NCBI RefSeq assembly: GCF_047468865.1
Contig: NZ_JBLGTV010000006.1
Span: forward strand, 62,001 to 126,000
Direction: 5' to 3'
DNA length: 64,000 nt
Source of the DNA: Castellaniella hirudinis_A
GTDB taxonomy: Bacteria > Pseudomonadota > Gammaproteobacteria > Burkholderiales > Burkholderiaceae_B
The notes beneath the pieces were generated by a model that did no database searches, was not told the DNA's origin, and worked only from the letters and a program-made list of their open reading frames with translations. The position numbers and the translations under genes are program-made. Position 1 is the first letter of the stretch; every line of letters begins with the position of its first letter. Positions 51,917 through 62,408 of the stretch are shown piece after piece.

Positions 51917-53044
51917 ATGATCCCCAAAAGCACATCGTTCTCCCTGACCACGCTCGCTTTGGTCTCGCTGTTGGCGGGCTGCTCCTCTTTGGGGCAGCTC
52001 ACCGGGCAAACCGAATCGGTCGAATACAAAAGCACCGTCGTGGGCGACCCCCTGGTCATTCCGCCCGATCTGACCCAGGCCAACGAAAACACGCACTACA
52101 AGGCCCCCGAGGGCGTGGCCACCCTGAGCGCGTATTCCGCCAGCCAGCGCAACCAAAGCGCCAATCCGGCGGATCGCGTCCTGCCCCGAAGCGATGACAT
52201 CCAGGTACAGCGCGATGGCGCGCTGCGCTGGCTGGTGGTCAACCAGCCGGCCGAAGTCCTGTATCCCAAGCTGATCGAATTCTGGGGCGACCAGGGCTTC
52301 ACCATCCAGTCGCAAAACCCCAAGGCCGGCCTGATTGAAACCGACTGGGCCGAGAACCGCGCCAAGATCCCCGAAGGCTGGCTGCGCAGCGCGCTGGGCA
52401 GCATCCTGGATCAGGTCTTCGACAGCGGCGAGCGCGACCGCTTCACGACCCGCCTGGAACGCATCAACGGCAAGACCGAGGTCTATATCAGCCACCAGCA
52501 CATGGTCGAGACCCCCACGGGCGACGGCACCGCCTTCAAGTGGGTCTTCGGCCCCGAAGACCCGGGCCTGAACGCGGCCATGCTGGCCCGCTTGATGGTA
52601 TACCTGGGATCCGACCAGCAAAAGGCCGCGCGCGACATCCAGGACGCCACCCAGGATGATGGGCGCGGCAATACCACGGCCCACCTCAGCGATGGCCAGG
52701 CAACGCTGGTCGTCAATGAGTCCTTCGACCGTGCCTGGCGGCGGGTCGGGGTGGCGATCGATTCGGCGCGCTTCACGGTCGAAGACCGCAATCGGGCCCA
52801 GGGCGATTACTACATCCGCTACCTGGATACCGACACGGGCGAGCAAATCGAACAGCAAACCGTCTTCGGGCGCCTGTTCGGGTCGCGCAATGCGGCCGAG
52901 CCCCTCAAGCTGCGGGTGCATCTGGCCGAACAGGGCGGCGGCACCCAGGTGACCGTGCTGGATCAAAACGGCCAGACGCGCACCGATGCCACGGCGCGGC
53001 GGATTCTGACGGTGCTGGGTGAAAACCTGAAAACCACCCGCTGA
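51917..53044 (+). CDS. bamC: Outer-membrane assembly lipoprotein BamC
   Basis: A 375-residue lipoprotein of the BAM complex, which inserts beta-barrel proteins. The signal peptide ends in the lipobox LLAGC (Cys near 22). The unstructured N-terminal stretch with YKSTVVGDPLVIPPDLT precedes two helix-grip domains (about 100-225 and 255-370; RWLVVNQPAEVLYPKLIEFW, TLVVNESFDRAWRRVGVAI). ATG 51917 is chosen as it directly precedes the signal peptide. A terminator follows 22 bp after its stop. Confidence 0.93.
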   Translation: MIPKSTSFSLTTLALVSLLAGCSSLGQLTGQTESVEYKSTVVGDPLVIPPDLTQANENTHYKAPEGVATLSAYSASQRNQSANPADRVLPRSDDIQVQRDGALRWLVVNQPAEVLYPKLIEFWGDQGFTIQSQNPKAGLIETDWAENRAKIPEGWLRSALGSILDQVFDSGERDRFTTRLERINGKTEVYISHQHMVETPTGDGTAFKWVFGPEDPGLNAAMLARLMVYLGSDQQKAARDIQDATQDDGRGNTTAHLSDGQATLVVNESFDRAWRRVGVAIDSARFTVEDRNRAQGDYYIRYLDTDTGEQIEQQTVFGRLFGSRNAAEPLKLRVHLAEQGGGTQVTVLDQNGQTRTDATARRILTVLGENLKTTR

Positions 53045-53066
53045 GTCGCCAGCGCCTGGCGCATTG

Positions 53067-53097
53067 GAAGCCCTGCCTCGGCAGGGCTTCTTGTTTT
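53067..53097 (+). terminator. Rho-independent terminator of dapA-bamC
   Basis: GAAGCCCTGC and GCAGGGCTTC form a perfect 10-bp stem with a CTCG tetraloop, followed by TTGTTTT. It is the clearest terminator in the window. Confidence 0.92.
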
Positions 53098-53152
53098 ACA
53101 GGCCAGGCGCGTTCAGTATGGGCGTGTCCCTGACGCGCCCGAGGTAGGGCGT

Positions 53153-54571
53153 TTATGCCAACGCGTGCAAATACGCCGGTTCCGGGCTGAAAGCCTGAGC
53201 GTCCAGCGTCTGGCCGAACCAGGCCAGGTCGGCCCCCAGCGCCGCGACCTCGCCGACCAGGATCAGGGCGGGGGACGACACTTGGTGCCGGACGGCTGCC
53301 GACGGCAGCGTGGTCAATGTGGCCAGGACGGTTCGCTGGTTGGGCCGCGAACCATTTTCAATGAGGGCGCACGGCGTGTCGGCCGCCACCCCGTCATCCA
53401 GCAATTGCCGGCACAGGCCGGGCAGCCGGCCAATACCCATGTAATACACCCGGGTCTGGCCCGTGGGGGCGGCGTCCGCATCCGCGCGGCGGTGCGCGGT
53501 GGCCAGCGTCAGCGACTGCGCGTGATCCCGGTGGGTCAGCGGGATGCCGGCGTAGGCGCCGCAGGCCAGCGCGGCGGTGATGCCCGGCACGACCTCGTAG
53601 GGGACGCCGTGGCGTTTCAGGTGCTGCAGTTCTTCGCCGCCCCGGCCGAACACCAGGGGGTCGCCCCCTTTCAGGCGCACCACGCAGCGGCCCTGCCGGG
53701 CATGCGACACCATCAGGGCGTGGATGCGCGCCTGGGTGCTGTCGTGCGGGCCGCCGATGGCCTTGCCCACGTCGATGATCTGCGCGTCGCGCCGGGCCAG
53801 GGCCAGGATTTCCGGGCTGACCAGGCGGTCGGCCAGGATCACGTCGGCTTCGTTCAGGGCGCGCAGGCCGCGCAGGGTCAGCAGGCCGGGGTCGCCGGGG
53901 CCGGCACCCACCAACAGCACTTTACCCGCCGGGGCCGGTGTCTCGTGGGCCAGCGCCGCGTCCAGCCGCGCGGCGGCTTCATCGGGCCGCTGGCGGCGCA
54001 AAGCGTCCAGCACCGGGCCGTCCATCAGCCAGTCGTAGAAGGCGCGGCGGGCGTGCAGTTGGGGCCGGGCCTGGCGGATGGCCAGGCGCTTGCGCCGGGC
54101 CAGGGCCGCCAGCGGCCCCAGGGCGGGTTCCATCAGGGTTTCGATGCGTTCGCGCAGCCGGCGGGCGATCACGGGGGCGCTGCCACCCGAGGAAATCGCC
54201 ACCGTCAGTGGGGCGCGATCTACGATGGCGGGCACCTGGGCGCTGGACAGTTCGGCGTCGTCCACCACATTGCAAAACAGCCGCCGGGCCTGGGCGGCCT
54301 GGGCCACCCGCTGGTTCAGGGCGCGGTCGCTGGTGGCGGCGATCACCAGCCAGGCCTCGTCCAGCCAGGCCGGATCGAAGAGCGCCAGTTTCAGGATGAT
54401 CTGTCCTGCCCGGGCGCGGGCCTGCACCTGGGGATGCGCCGCGTGGGCGCCGACCACCACCCGCGCCCCGGCCGAGAGCAGCAGGCCGATCTTGCGGTCG
54501 GCGACCACGCCGGCCCCCACCACCAGGACGGTGCGGTCATGCAGGTCGGTAAATAAGGGAAAATGTTGCAT
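53153..54571 (-). CDS. cysG: Siroheme synthase
   Basis: This 472-residue trifunctional enzyme converts uroporphyrinogen III to siroheme, the sulfite reductase cofactor. The N-terminal dehydrogenase/ferrochelatase half opens [29 protein letters not shown]; the dimerisation segment is near 120-215. The C-terminal SUMT half (about 220-465) has [32 protein letters not shown] and [25 protein letters not shown], here in pieces. ATG 54571 gives the usual length. It follows cysI by 115 bp. Confidence 0.94.
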   Translation of the reverse strand: MQHFPLFTDLHDRTVLVVGAGVVADRKIGLLLSAGARVVVGAHAAHPQVQARARAGQIILKLALFDPAWLDEAWLVIAATSDRALNQRVAQAAQARRLFCNVVDDAELSSAQVPAIVDRAPLTVAISSGGSAPVIARRLRERIETLMEPALGPLAALARRKRLAIRQARPQLHARRAFYDWLMDGPVLDALRRQRPDEAAARLDAALAHETPAPAGKVLLVGAGPGDPGLLTLRGLRALNEADVILADRLVSPEILALARRDAQIIDVGKAIGGPHDSTQARIHALMVSHARQGRCVVRLKGGDPLVFGRGGEELQHLKRHGVPYEVVPGITAALACGAYAGIPLTHRDHAQSLTLATAHRRADADAAPTGQTRVYYMGIGRLPGLCRQLLDDGVAADTPCALIENGSRPNQRTVLATLTTLPSAAVRHQVSSPALILVGEVAALGADLAWFGQTLDAQAFSPEPAYLHALA

Positions 54572-54686
54572 CTGTATTCCAAAACAAAGCCGATCCGGCA
54601 TCCTGCCCAGGCGCGTGGCGCCAAATCTTGGCGCCACGGCACGGGATGCCGGGCTGTCCGCCGGGGCGAAGGCCGCCGCCGGCGGT

Positions 54687-56348
54687 TCAAACCACGCCGG
54701 TGCGCACCAGGAAATCGCCAAACGCCTCGCCGGTCTGGCGCTGGCTGGCGTACTGGCCAAACAAAGCGTCCAGGCTGTCCAGGATTTCCGCCTCGGCGAT
54801 GTTTTCCTTGTACAAGCGATTCAGGCGTTCACCCACGAAATCGGCCCCCAGGCGCAGATCGTAGCGGCCCAGGGCGCGGCCCACCAGGGCAATCTCGCCC
54901 AGGTAAGGGCGCGAACAGCCGTTGGGGCAGCCCGAGAGGCGCAGCAAAATATCCGCATCGCGCAGCCCGTGGCGATCCAGCAGGGCTTCCAGTTTGGGCA
55001 GCAGGATGGGGGTGTAGCGTTCGCTTTCCGCCATGGCCAGGCCGCAGGTCGGCAGGGCCACACAGGCAATATGGTGGCGGCGGATGCCGCTTTGTTCTTT
55101 GTAGCCGTCCAGGCCGTATTGTTCGACCAGGGTGTCGATCCGGGCGCGGTCGGCCTCGTCCACGTTGGCGATCACCAGGTTCTGGTTACAGGTCAGGCGG
55201 AATTCGCCCTTCAACACCCGGGCGATTTCACGCAGGCCGGTTTGCAGCGTCAGGCCGTCGCGGTCCCACAGGCGGCCCGAGGCAATATACAGGCCCAGGT
55301 GCCAGCGGCCGTCCTCGCCGCGCGACCAGCCGTAGCGGTCGCCATTGCGCTCGAATTGGTAGGGGCGGGCCGCTTGCAGCGTGCGCCCGCTGCGCTGCTG
55401 GATCTGCTCACGAAACCAGTCCACCCCCAGGCGGTCGATGGTGTATTTCAGGCGGGCGTGCTGGCGTTCTTTGCGGTCGCCGTGGTCGCGCTGCAGGGTG
55501 ACCACGGCCTCGGCCACGGCGATCAGGTCTTCCGGGGTGGTGAAGCCCACCAGCGATCCCAGCCGGGGATAGGTGCTGGGGTCGCCCGCCGTGGCCCCCA
55601 TGCCGCCGCCCACGGCCACGTTGAAGCCTTGCAGCCGGCCGTTTTCAATGATGGCGACCAGGCCCAGGTCGTTGGCGAAGACGTCGCAATCGTTGGTGGG
55701 CGGGATGGCGATGCCGATCTTGAACTTGCGCGGCAAGTAGGCGGAGTTGTTGCCGTAGATGGGCTCCTCGTCCGCCGCCTCGCCCACGCGCTCGCCGCCC
55801 AACCAGATTTCGGCATAGGCGCCGGTGCGCGGCAGGAAATGGTTGGACAGGCGCAGCACCCAGTCCTGAACCAGGGCGTGCTGGCTGGAGAGGTGCGGGT
55901 TGACCGAGCTGATCACCTGCCGGTTGACGTCGCCGCAGGCCGCAATGGTGGTGGCGCGGGCGGCGTGGATGCCTTGCATGAAGGCGCGCAGATTGCGCTT
56001 CAGGATGCCGTGCCACTGGAACGTTTGGCGGGTGGTGATGCGCAGGCCGCTGCTGGCATATTGCTGGGCCAGCGCGTCCAGCGCCAGCCATTGCGCCGGG
56101 GGGATCACCCCGCCCGGCAGGCGCGCCCGCACCATGAAGGCATAGGCCGGTTCCAGCTTCTGCTTGCGGCGCTCATCGCGGATGTCGCGGTCGTCCTGCA
56201 TGTAGCTGCCGTGGAACTTCAGCAGCTTGGTGTCGGCTTCGGGGATGGCCCCGGTGATGGGGTTTTCCAGTTCGGCGGCGATGGAACCGCGCAGGAATCG
56301 GCTGGCGGTCTTGATGTCTTCCAGCGGAGACAAGGGAGAAATGCTCAT
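54687..56348 (-). CDS. cysI: Sulfite reductase hemoprotein beta-component
   Basis: A 553-residue enzyme with siroheme and a 4Fe-4S cluster that reduces sulfite to sulfide. The two nitrite/sulfite reductase repeats are seen: [15 protein letters not shown] near 95 and the C-terminal half with cluster cysteines in [16 protein letters not shown] and [15 protein letters not shown] near 435-480. It lies between cysJ and cysG, 35 bp from cysJ, as expected for a co-transcribed unit. Confidence 0.93.
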   Translation of the reverse strand: MSISPLSPLEDIKTASRFLRGSIAAELENPITGAIPEADTKLLKFHGSYMQDDRDIRDERRKQKLEPAYAFMVRARLPGGVIPPAQWLALDALAQQYASSGLRITTRQTFQWHGILKRNLRAFMQGIHAARATTIAACGDVNRQVISSVNPHLSSQHALVQDWVLRLSNHFLPRTGAYAEIWLGGERVGEAADEEPIYGNNSAYLPRKFKIGIAIPPTNDCDVFANDLGLVAIIENGRLQGFNVAVGGGMGATAGDPSTYPRLGSLVGFTTPEDLIAVAEAVVTLQRDHGDRKERQHARLKYTIDRLGVDWFREQIQQRSGRTLQAARPYQFERNGDRYGWSRGEDGRWHLGLYIASGRLWDRDGLTLQTGLREIARVLKGEFRLTCNQNLVIANVDEADRARIDTLVEQYGLDGYKEQSGIRRHHIACVALPTCGLAMAESERYTPILLPKLEALLDRHGLRDADILLRLSGCPNGCSRPYLGEIALVGRALGRYDLRLGADFVGERLNRLYKENIAEAEILDSLDALFGQYASQRQTGEAFGDFLVRTGVV

Positions 56349-56383
56349 ATCGGTCTACAACAATATCCAGGGTTGAGGGGTGC

Positions 56384-58192
56384 TTAGTACACATCCCGGG
56401 CGTAGCGGCCCTGGGCGCTCAGTTCGTCCAGCCAGAGTCGGGCGCCTTCTTCGCTCAGGCCCCCCTGGTCGCGGGCGATTTCCAGCAGGGCGGCGTGCAC
56501 GTCGCGGGCCATGTGGTTCGCGTCGCCGCAGACGTACACGTGGGCGCCGGCCTGAATCCATTCGTAGACGTCGGCCCCGCGTTCCAGCAGGCGGTGCTGG
56601 ACGTAGATTTTTTCCGCCTGGTCGCGGGAAAACGCCAGGTCGATGCGCGTCAGATCGCCATCCTTCAGGGCCTGCTGCCATTCGGTCTGGTACAGGAAAT
56701 CGCTGGTGAAGTGCGGATTGCCGAAGAACAGCCAGTTGCGGCCGCTGGCCCCGGCTTCGCTGCGCGCCTGGACGAAGGCCCGGAAAGGAGCCACCCCGGT
56801 GCCCGCGCCGATCATGATGATGTCGCGGCTGCCGTCGGCGGGCAGGCGGAAGCGCGTGTTTTCCTCGATGAAGATGGGCACTGTCTCGCCTTCGGCACGC
56901 TCCGCCAGGAAGTGCGAGGCCACGCCCCAGCGGGATTCGCCGTCCTGTTCAAAAGCCACGTGCGCCAGCGTCAGGTGAACCTCGTCCTCGGCCGCCGCCG
57001 CGCAGGAGGCGATGGAATACAGGCGGGGGGCCAGCGGGCGCAGGGCCGCGACCAGGTCGGGGCCGGTCCAGGCCACCGGCCATTGCCGCAGGGCGTCGAT
57101 CAGTTGATGGCCGCCCAGGTAGTCCGCCAGCGCGTCCCGGGATTCGGGCAGCAGCAGCTGCGTGAGTTCATCCGTTGCGGCGCGGGCCGCCAATGCCGTC
57201 AGGAAGGGCCGGGTCAACACCGTCAGTTCGCGGGTGCGCCCCAGCCATTCGCCCAGCGGGCGCTGCTGACCCTGGTGCGTCACGCTGTCGGCGGCATTCA
57301 GGCCCGTTGCTTCCAGGATGCGGGCCACCAGGGTGTCGTCCTGCACGGGCCAGACCCCCAGGGCGTCCCCCGGCTCGTAGACCAGTTTGCTGCCTTCCAG
57401 GGAAAGCTCCAGGTGGCGGATGTCCTTGTCGCTGTCGCGCCCGGTAATCGCCTGGTTTTGCAGCACTTCGGCGGAGAAGGGGCGGTCGCGGGTGTATTTT
57501 TCGGCCTGGGGGTGCAAAGGAGTGACAGTGGCCTGTACCGGCGCGCCGGCGGCTTTCAGGGCCTCGGCGGCCTGTTCCAGGGCCTTGGCTTGCCAGGGCG
57601 CCGCGACCGTTTCGATATCCAGATCGGCCGCGCCCGCGTCTTGCAGGCGCTCGGCCCCCAATTCGGCCAGGCGGGCGTCGATTTTCTGGGAAATCCCGCA
57701 AAACGAGGGATAGCTGGAATCGCCCAGGCCCAGCACGGCGTATTTCAGCTTGGGCAGCTTCGGCGCGCGCTTGCCCAGCAGGAATTCCACCCAGGCGATG
57801 GAATCGTCGGGCGGGTCGCCGTCGCCCTGGGTGCTCATCACCACGTACAGCAGTTCTTCGTCTTTCAGCTCTTTGGGCTTGTACTGGTCGGCCCGCGCCA
57901 GGCGCACGGCCAGGCCCTGGGCCTGCGCCTGGTCGTGCAGCTGGGTGGCGATGCGCTTGGCGTTGCCGGTCTGGCTGCCGTACAGAATGGTCAGCCGCTG
58001 GGCCGCGGCGGCGGGGGCGGCGGGGGCGGCGGCGACCGCCAAGGGCGGGGCGGCTTCGCGGGCGGGCTGGCGGGCCTGGGCCACTCCGGCAAAATAGCCG
58101 GACAGCCAGTGCAGGCTGGAAGACTCCAGCGCGTCGGCCAGTTCGGCGATCAGGGCGTGGTGCGTATCGGGCAAGTAGTTCGGCGCAAGCAT
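56384..58192 (-). CDS. cysJ: Sulfite reductase flavoprotein alpha-component
   Basis: This 602-residue diflavin reductase carries electrons from NADPH to CysI. The N-terminal flavodoxin domain (about 68-205) begins LTILYGSQTGNAKRIA. The FAD-binding region (about 230-440) has RLYSIASCAAAAEDEVHLTL, and the NADPH domain has MIGAGTGVAPFRAFVQAR and ends with the usual ALLEIARDQGG and GRYARDVY. It is first in the leftward cysJIG operon. A hairpin in its leader lies 24 bp upstream of the ATG. Confidence 0.94.
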   Translation of the reverse strand: MLAPNYLPDTHHALIAELADALESSSLHWLSGYFAGVAQARQPAREAAPPLAVAAAPAAPAAAAQRLTILYGSQTGNAKRIATQLHDQAQAQGLAVRLARADQYKPKELKDEELLYVVMSTQGDGDPPDDSIAWVEFLLGKRAPKLPKLKYAVLGLGDSSYPSFCGISQKIDARLAELGAERLQDAGAADLDIETVAAPWQAKALEQAAEALKAAGAPVQATVTPLHPQAEKYTRDRPFSAEVLQNQAITGRDSDKDIRHLELSLEGSKLVYEPGDALGVWPVQDDTLVARILEATGLNAADSVTHQGQQRPLGEWLGRTRELTVLTRPFLTALAARAATDELTQLLLPESRDALADYLGGHQLIDALRQWPVAWTGPDLVAALRPLAPRLYSIASCAAAAEDEVHLTLAHVAFEQDGESRWGVASHFLAERAEGETVPIFIEENTRFRLPADGSRDIIMIGAGTGVAPFRAFVQARSEAGASGRNWLFFGNPHFTSDFLYQTEWQQALKDGDLTRIDLAFSRDQAEKIYVQHRLLERGADVYEWIQAGAHVYVCGDANHMARDVHAALLEIARDQGGLSEEGARLWLDELSAQGRYARDVY

Positions 58193-58215
58193 GGCAAAGC
58201 CTAGTCAAAACGAAA

Positions 58216-58239
58216 GAAGCGTCCATTCTGGGACGCTTC
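58216..58239 (-). promoter_or_regulatory. Terminator-like hairpin in the cysJ leader
   Basis: On the minus strand GAAGCGTCC pairs over 9 bp with GGACGCTTC around CAGAAT, followed by TTTCGTTTT, just before the cysJ ATG. It could end transcripts from the formate operon or attenuate cysJIG. The remaining 58240-58403 has no gene. Confidence 0.6.
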
Positions 58240-58403
58240 GGCCTGGGCGTGAACGAATGGATGCTTATGTTTTTATGCCGATATAAGCAAATAGCCGGAT
58301 TTTCGCCTGCTTGGGCGCGTTGTTCACGCGGGCATCGCGCCTTGCGCCCGCACGCTTTTCGTCTTCATGAGCGTGAATGAAACGCGCCGCGCGCCCACGC
58401 GCT

Positions 58404-58664
58404 TCAGCGTCCGGCCGGGGCGGGATAAAGCCGGTCGCGGTGGCGCGTGATCGCTTGTTGGCAGATGGGGCTCAGGGCGGTGTCGCCCCAGCGCCCGTCG
58501 GGGTGGCTGTGCAGGTAGTCCAGCAACGCCTGGCGCATGCGGGGCTCCCAGTAGCGCCGGATGTGGTCGGCGATGCTGTCGATGGCGGCGGCGCGATCCG
58601 GCATGGCTTCGAAAAAATAACCAATGCGGTTGGCCAGGCGGATCAGGTGTGCGATGTTGCTCAC
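58404..58664 (-). CDS. fdsD: Formate dehydrogenase delta subunit
   Basis: A small soluble protein of 86 residues. It matches the FdsD family: NIAHLIRLANRIGYFFEAMPDRAAAIDSIADHIRRYWEPRMR at the start, with LSPICQQAI near 65. FdsD is needed for assembly or activity of Fds-type molybdenum formate dehydrogenases. Its start overlaps the fdhD stop by 4 bp (ATGA), so it is the coupled last gene of the operon. Confidence 0.9.
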   Translation of the reverse strand: MSNIAHLIRLANRIGYFFEAMPDRAAAIDSIADHIRRYWEPRMRQALLDYLHSHPDGRWGDTALSPICQQAITRHRDRLYPAPAGR

Positions 58665-59515
58665 GGCTGGCTCCTGTGTTGTAGGTAGTCGGGGCGGCTG
58701 TAGACGGTGAAGCGCTCGTCCCGGGTGAAACCGGCCAGCAGCATGGGGGCGGTGAGCGCCAATTGCACCGCCAGGGCGGTGGGGGCCGATACGGCGACCA
58801 GGGCGCGGATGCCGGCGGCGTGGGCTTTTTGCACCATCTCGAAGCTGGCCCGGCTGGACACCACCACGAAACCGTCCTGGTGGTTGCCGGGCTGGCGCAG
58901 CAGGTGGCCGATCAGCTTGTCCAGCGCATTGTGGCGTCCCACGTCCTCGAAGACCCAGGCCAGTCGGCCATCGGCATCAGCCCAGGCGGCGGCGTGGGTG
59001 GCCCCCGTCAGGTTGTGCAGGGGCTGGTGCGCCCGCAGCTGCCGCACGGCCCGGTCGATGGCGGCCTGCCGCCAGGGGCGGGCGGGCGGTGGCAGGGCCG
59101 CCAGGCTGCGGGGGATTTGCGCCAGGCCCTCGACCCCGCACAGGCCGCAGCCCGTGCTGCCCGCGAGATTGCGATGCCGCAGTTTCAAGGCGTGCAGGCG
59201 GGCGTTCAGAATGGTCAGGTGGATGACCAGGCCCAGTGGTGTGCTTTCGATGTCCAGATCCAGCACATCGGCGGGCGACCGGATGATCCCTTCGGTGAAG
59301 GAAAAGCCCAGGGCCAGTTCGGCCAAATGCTGCGGAGAGGCCAGCAGCGTGGCGTGGGCAATACCGTTGTATTCCAGGGCTACGGCCTGTTCGCAGGCCA
59401 CGGCGTCCTGGGACTGGCTGGCCTGCGGGCCGTGCAGTTGGGTGACGGCGCACAGCTGGTGGGCGGCCGCGCCGCCCGGCTGCGCGGCCAGGGGGTTGTA
59501 GTCGGCGGGATGCAT
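58661..59515 (-). CDS. fdhD: Formate dehydrogenase accessory sulfurtransferase FdhD
   Basis: A 284-residue protein that hands sulfur to the molybdenum cofactor so that formate dehydrogenase becomes active. GSTGCGLCGVEGL near residue 130 carries the CxxC pair, and FEDVGRHNALDKLIGHLL near 180 and VVSSRASFEMVQKAHAAGI near 215 are family motifs. AGGAG precedes ATG 59515. In Cupriavidus this gene is called fdsC. It stands 14 bp after fdsA. Confidence 0.93.
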   Translation of the reverse strand: MHPADYNPLAAQPGGAAAHQLCAVTQLHGPQASQSQDAVACEQAVALEYNGIAHATLLASPQHLAELALGFSFTEGIIRSPADVLDLDIESTPLGLVIHLTILNARLHALKLRHRNLAGSTGCGLCGVEGLAQIPRSLAALPPPARPWRQAAIDRAVRQLRAHQPLHNLTGATHAAAWADADGRLAWVFEDVGRHNALDKLIGHLLRQPGNHQDGFVVVSSRASFEMVQKAHAAGIRALVAVSAPTALAVQLALTAPMLLAGFTRDERFTVYSRPDYLQHRSQP

Positions 59516-59529
59516 GGGGTTTCTCCTGG

Positions 59530-62397
59530 TCAGTGGTTCGTGGCCAGGGCGGCGCTGGCCCGCAGCAGCGCGTCCTGTTGCTGGTCGATGTCCTGCCAGC
59601 TGTCCTGCCAGGGGGCCGGGGCGGTGACCTTGCGCACCTGCACCGCCGTGACCTTGTATTCCGGGCAGTCGGTGGCCCAGTCGGTGTTGTCGGTGGTCAG
59701 GACGTTGGCGCCGCATTCGGGGAAATGGAAGGTGGTGTAGACCACCCCGGCCTGGATGCGCTCGGTGATCTCGGCGCGCAGCGTGGTTTCGCCCGCGCGG
59801 CTCTGGATGGCGACGCGGTCGCCTTGCTGGATGCCCCGATCCTCGGCGTCGTGGGGGTGGATTTCCAGCTCGTCCTCGCTGTGCCAGGCGTGATTGGCCG
59901 TGCGCCGGGTCTGCACCCCCGCGTTGTATTGCGACAGGATGCGCCCCGTGGTCATCAGCAGCGGGTAGCGGCGCGAGGAGCGTTCGTCGGTGGGCACGTA
60001 CCGGGTGATCATGAAGCGGCCCTTGCCGCGCACGAATTCATCCACGTGCATGATAGGCGTGCCGTCGGGGGCCGCCTCGTTGCAGGGCCACTGGATGCTG
60101 CCGCCCAGGGCGGCGATGCGGCCGAAGGACACCCCTTTGAAGGTTGGCGTCAGGCGGGCGATCTCGTCCAGGATTTCCCCCGGGTGCCGGTAGTCCATGG
60201 GGTAGCCCATGGCGTTCGACAGGGCGCAGGTGACTTCCCAGTCGGCCTTGCCCGCCTGGGGCGCCATGACCTGGCGCACCCTGGAAATCCGCCGTTCGGC
60301 GTTGGTGAACGTGCCGTCTTTTTCCAGAAAGGACGAACCGGGCAGGAAAACGTGCGCGTATTTGGCGGTTTCGTTCAGGAACAGATCCTGCACGATGACG
60401 CATTCCATGGCGCGCAGGGCCTGGATGACGTGCTGCGTGTTGGGGTCCGATTGGGCGATGTCTTCGCCCTGGCAGTACAGCCCCTTGAATGAACCGCTGT
60501 GCGCCGCGTCGAACATATTGGGCAGGCGCAGGCCGGGCTCGGCCTGCAGGCGAACCCCCCAGGCCTGCTCGAACAGGCCGCGCACCGCGTCGTCGGACAC
60601 GTGGCGGTAGCCGGGGAATTCGTGCGGAAACGAACCCATGTCGCAGGAACCCTGGACGTTGTTCTGGCCGCGCAGGGGATTGATGCCCACGCCTTCGCGC
60701 CCGATATTGCCCGTGGCCATGGCCAGGTTGGCGATGCACATCACCGCCGTGGATCCCTGGCTGTGTTCCGTGACGCCCAGCCCGTAGTAGATCGCGGCGT
60801 TGCCCCCCGTGGCGTACAGGCGCGCCGCCCCGCGCAGGTCGGCGGCGGGCACGCCGGTGATGGCCGCGGTGGCTTCCGGGGCGTGTTCCGGGCGGCGGAT
60901 GAACTGCAGCCATTCCTGGAAGGCGGGGTCTTCGCAGCGCGCCTGGACGAAGGCGTGGTCGATCAGGTTTTCGGTGGCGATGACGTGGGCCATGGCATTG
61001 AGGACGGCCACGTTGGTGCCGGGGCGCACGGGCAGGTGGAAGTCGGCCTTGACGTGCGGGCCGTCGACCAGTTCGGTCTGGCGCGGGTCGATCACGATCA
61101 GCCGGGCCCCCTGGCGCAGGCGCTGCTTCAGGCGCGAGGCGAACACGGGATGGGCGGCGCTGGGGTTGGCCCCCAGGATGACGGCGACGTCCACGTGCAT
61201 GACCGAATCGAAGGTCTGGGTGCCGGCGGATTCGCCGATCGTGGTTTTCAGGCCGTAGCCGGTGGGCGAATGACAGACCCGGCCGCAGGTGTCCACGTTG
61301 TTGTTGCCCATGGCGGCCCGCACCAGCTTTTGCACCAGGTAGGTTTCTTCGTTGGTGCAGCGCGACGAGGTGATGCCGCCGATGGCGTCGACCCCGTACT
61401 TTGCCTGGATGCGGCGCAGCTCGGCGGCCGCGTGCTGGATGGCTTCTTCCCAGGAGACTGCGCGCCAGGGGTCGGTGATTTTCTCGCGGATCATGGGCGT
61501 GGTCAGCCGATCGGCGTGGGTGGCGTAGCCCCAGGCAAAGCGGCCCTTGACGCAGGAGTGGCCGCGGTTGGCCTTGCCGTCCTTCCAGGGGGTCATGCGC
61601 ACGACGTGGTCGCCTTGCATCTCGGCCTTGAAGCCGCAGCCCACCCCGCAATAGGCGCAGGTGGTGATGACGGCGTGCTCGGCCTGGCCTTGCTCGATGA
61701 TGGTTTTTTCGATCAGGGAACCCGTGGGGCACGCCTGTACGCAGGCCCCGCAGGAGACGCAATCGCTGTCCAGGAAGCCGTCGTCCTGCCCCGCCACGAT
61801 GCGCGAATCGAAGCCCCGGGCCTCGATGGTCAGAGCGTATGTGCCCTGGACGTCGTCGCAGGCGCGCACGCAGCGGCTGCAGACGATGCACTTGGCGGGG
61901 TCGTAGGTGAAGTACGGGTTGGAATCGTCGATGGCCGCGTCGCGGTGGTGAGCCCCGTCGAAGCCGTAGCGCACCGTGCGCAGGCCCACCACGCCGGCCA
62001 TGTCCTGCAGTTCGCAGTCGCCGTTGGCCGGACAGGTCAGGCAGTCCAGCGGGTGATCCGAAATATAGAGTTCCATGACGTTGCGGCGCAGTGCGCGCAA
62101 CGTGCCCGTGGCGGTGTGAACCACCATGCCGTCTTCGACCGGCGTGGTGCAGGAGGCGGGGTGGCCGCGCCGCCCTTCGATGTCCACCAGGCACAGGCGA
62201 CAGGAGCCGAAGGCTTCCAGGTTGTCCGAGGCGCAGAGTTTGGGGATCTGGATGCCGGCCTCGGCGGCGGCGCGCATGACGGAGGTTCCCGCCGGGACGG
62301 TGATGGCCTGGCCGTCGATGGTCAGGCGGACGGTTTCGGTGGCCAGGGACGCGGGCGTGCCCAGATCGCGGTCACGTTTCAGGACGGTTTCCAGCAT
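59530..62397 (-). CDS. fdsA: NAD-linked formate dehydrogenase alpha subunit (molybdopterin)
   Basis: This 955-residue catalytic subunit oxidises formate to CO2. The N-terminus holds a 2Fe-2S domain (CASDNLEAFGSCRLCLVDIEG near 55), a His/Cys cluster (CLTCPANGDCELQ) and two 4Fe-4S ferredoxin motifs (CIVCSRCVRACDD; CVSCGACVQACPTG). The molybdopterin domain starts at about 240 with TTCAYCGVGCGFK; the likely molybdenum-ligand cysteine is in GRVCHSPTGYG. The protein uses cysteine, not selenocysteine. AAGGAG precedes ATG 62397; the frame is open far upstream over fdsB but that part has no homology. Confidence 0.95.
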   Translation of the reverse strand: MLETVLKRDRDLGTPASLATETVRLTIDGQAITVPAGTSVMRAAAEAGIQIPKLCASDNLEAFGSCRLCLVDIEGRRGHPASCTTPVEDGMVVHTATGTLRALRRNVMELYISDHPLDCLTCPANGDCELQDMAGVVGLRTVRYGFDGAHHRDAAIDDSNPYFTYDPAKCIVCSRCVRACDDVQGTYALTIEARGFDSRIVAGQDDGFLDSDCVSCGACVQACPTGSLIEKTIIEQGQAEHAVITTCAYCGVGCGFKAEMQGDHVVRMTPWKDGKANRGHSCVKGRFAWGYATHADRLTTPMIREKITDPWRAVSWEEAIQHAAAELRRIQAKYGVDAIGGITSSRCTNEETYLVQKLVRAAMGNNNVDTCGRVCHSPTGYGLKTTIGESAGTQTFDSVMHVDVAVILGANPSAAHPVFASRLKQRLRQGARLIVIDPRQTELVDGPHVKADFHLPVRPGTNVAVLNAMAHVIATENLIDHAFVQARCEDPAFQEWLQFIRRPEHAPEATAAITGVPAADLRGAARLYATGGNAAIYYGLGVTEHSQGSTAVMCIANLAMATGNIGREGVGINPLRGQNNVQGSCDMGSFPHEFPGYRHVSDDAVRGLFEQAWGVRLQAEPGLRLPNMFDAAHSGSFKGLYCQGEDIAQSDPNTQHVIQALRAMECVIVQDLFLNETAKYAHVFLPGSSFLEKDGTFTNAERRISRVRQVMAPQAGKADWEVTCALSNAMGYPMDYRHPGEILDEIARLTPTFKGVSFGRIAALGGSIQWPCNEAAPDGTPIMHVDEFVRGKGRFMITRYVPTDERSSRRYPLLMTTGRILSQYNAGVQTRRTANHAWHSEDELEIHPHDAEDRGIQQGDRVAIQSRAGETTLRAEITERIQAGVVYTTFHFPECGANVLTTDNTDWATDCPEYKVTAVQVRKVTAPAPWQDSWQDIDQQQDALLRASAALATNH

Positions 62398-62408
62398 GGC
62401 GGGCTCCT

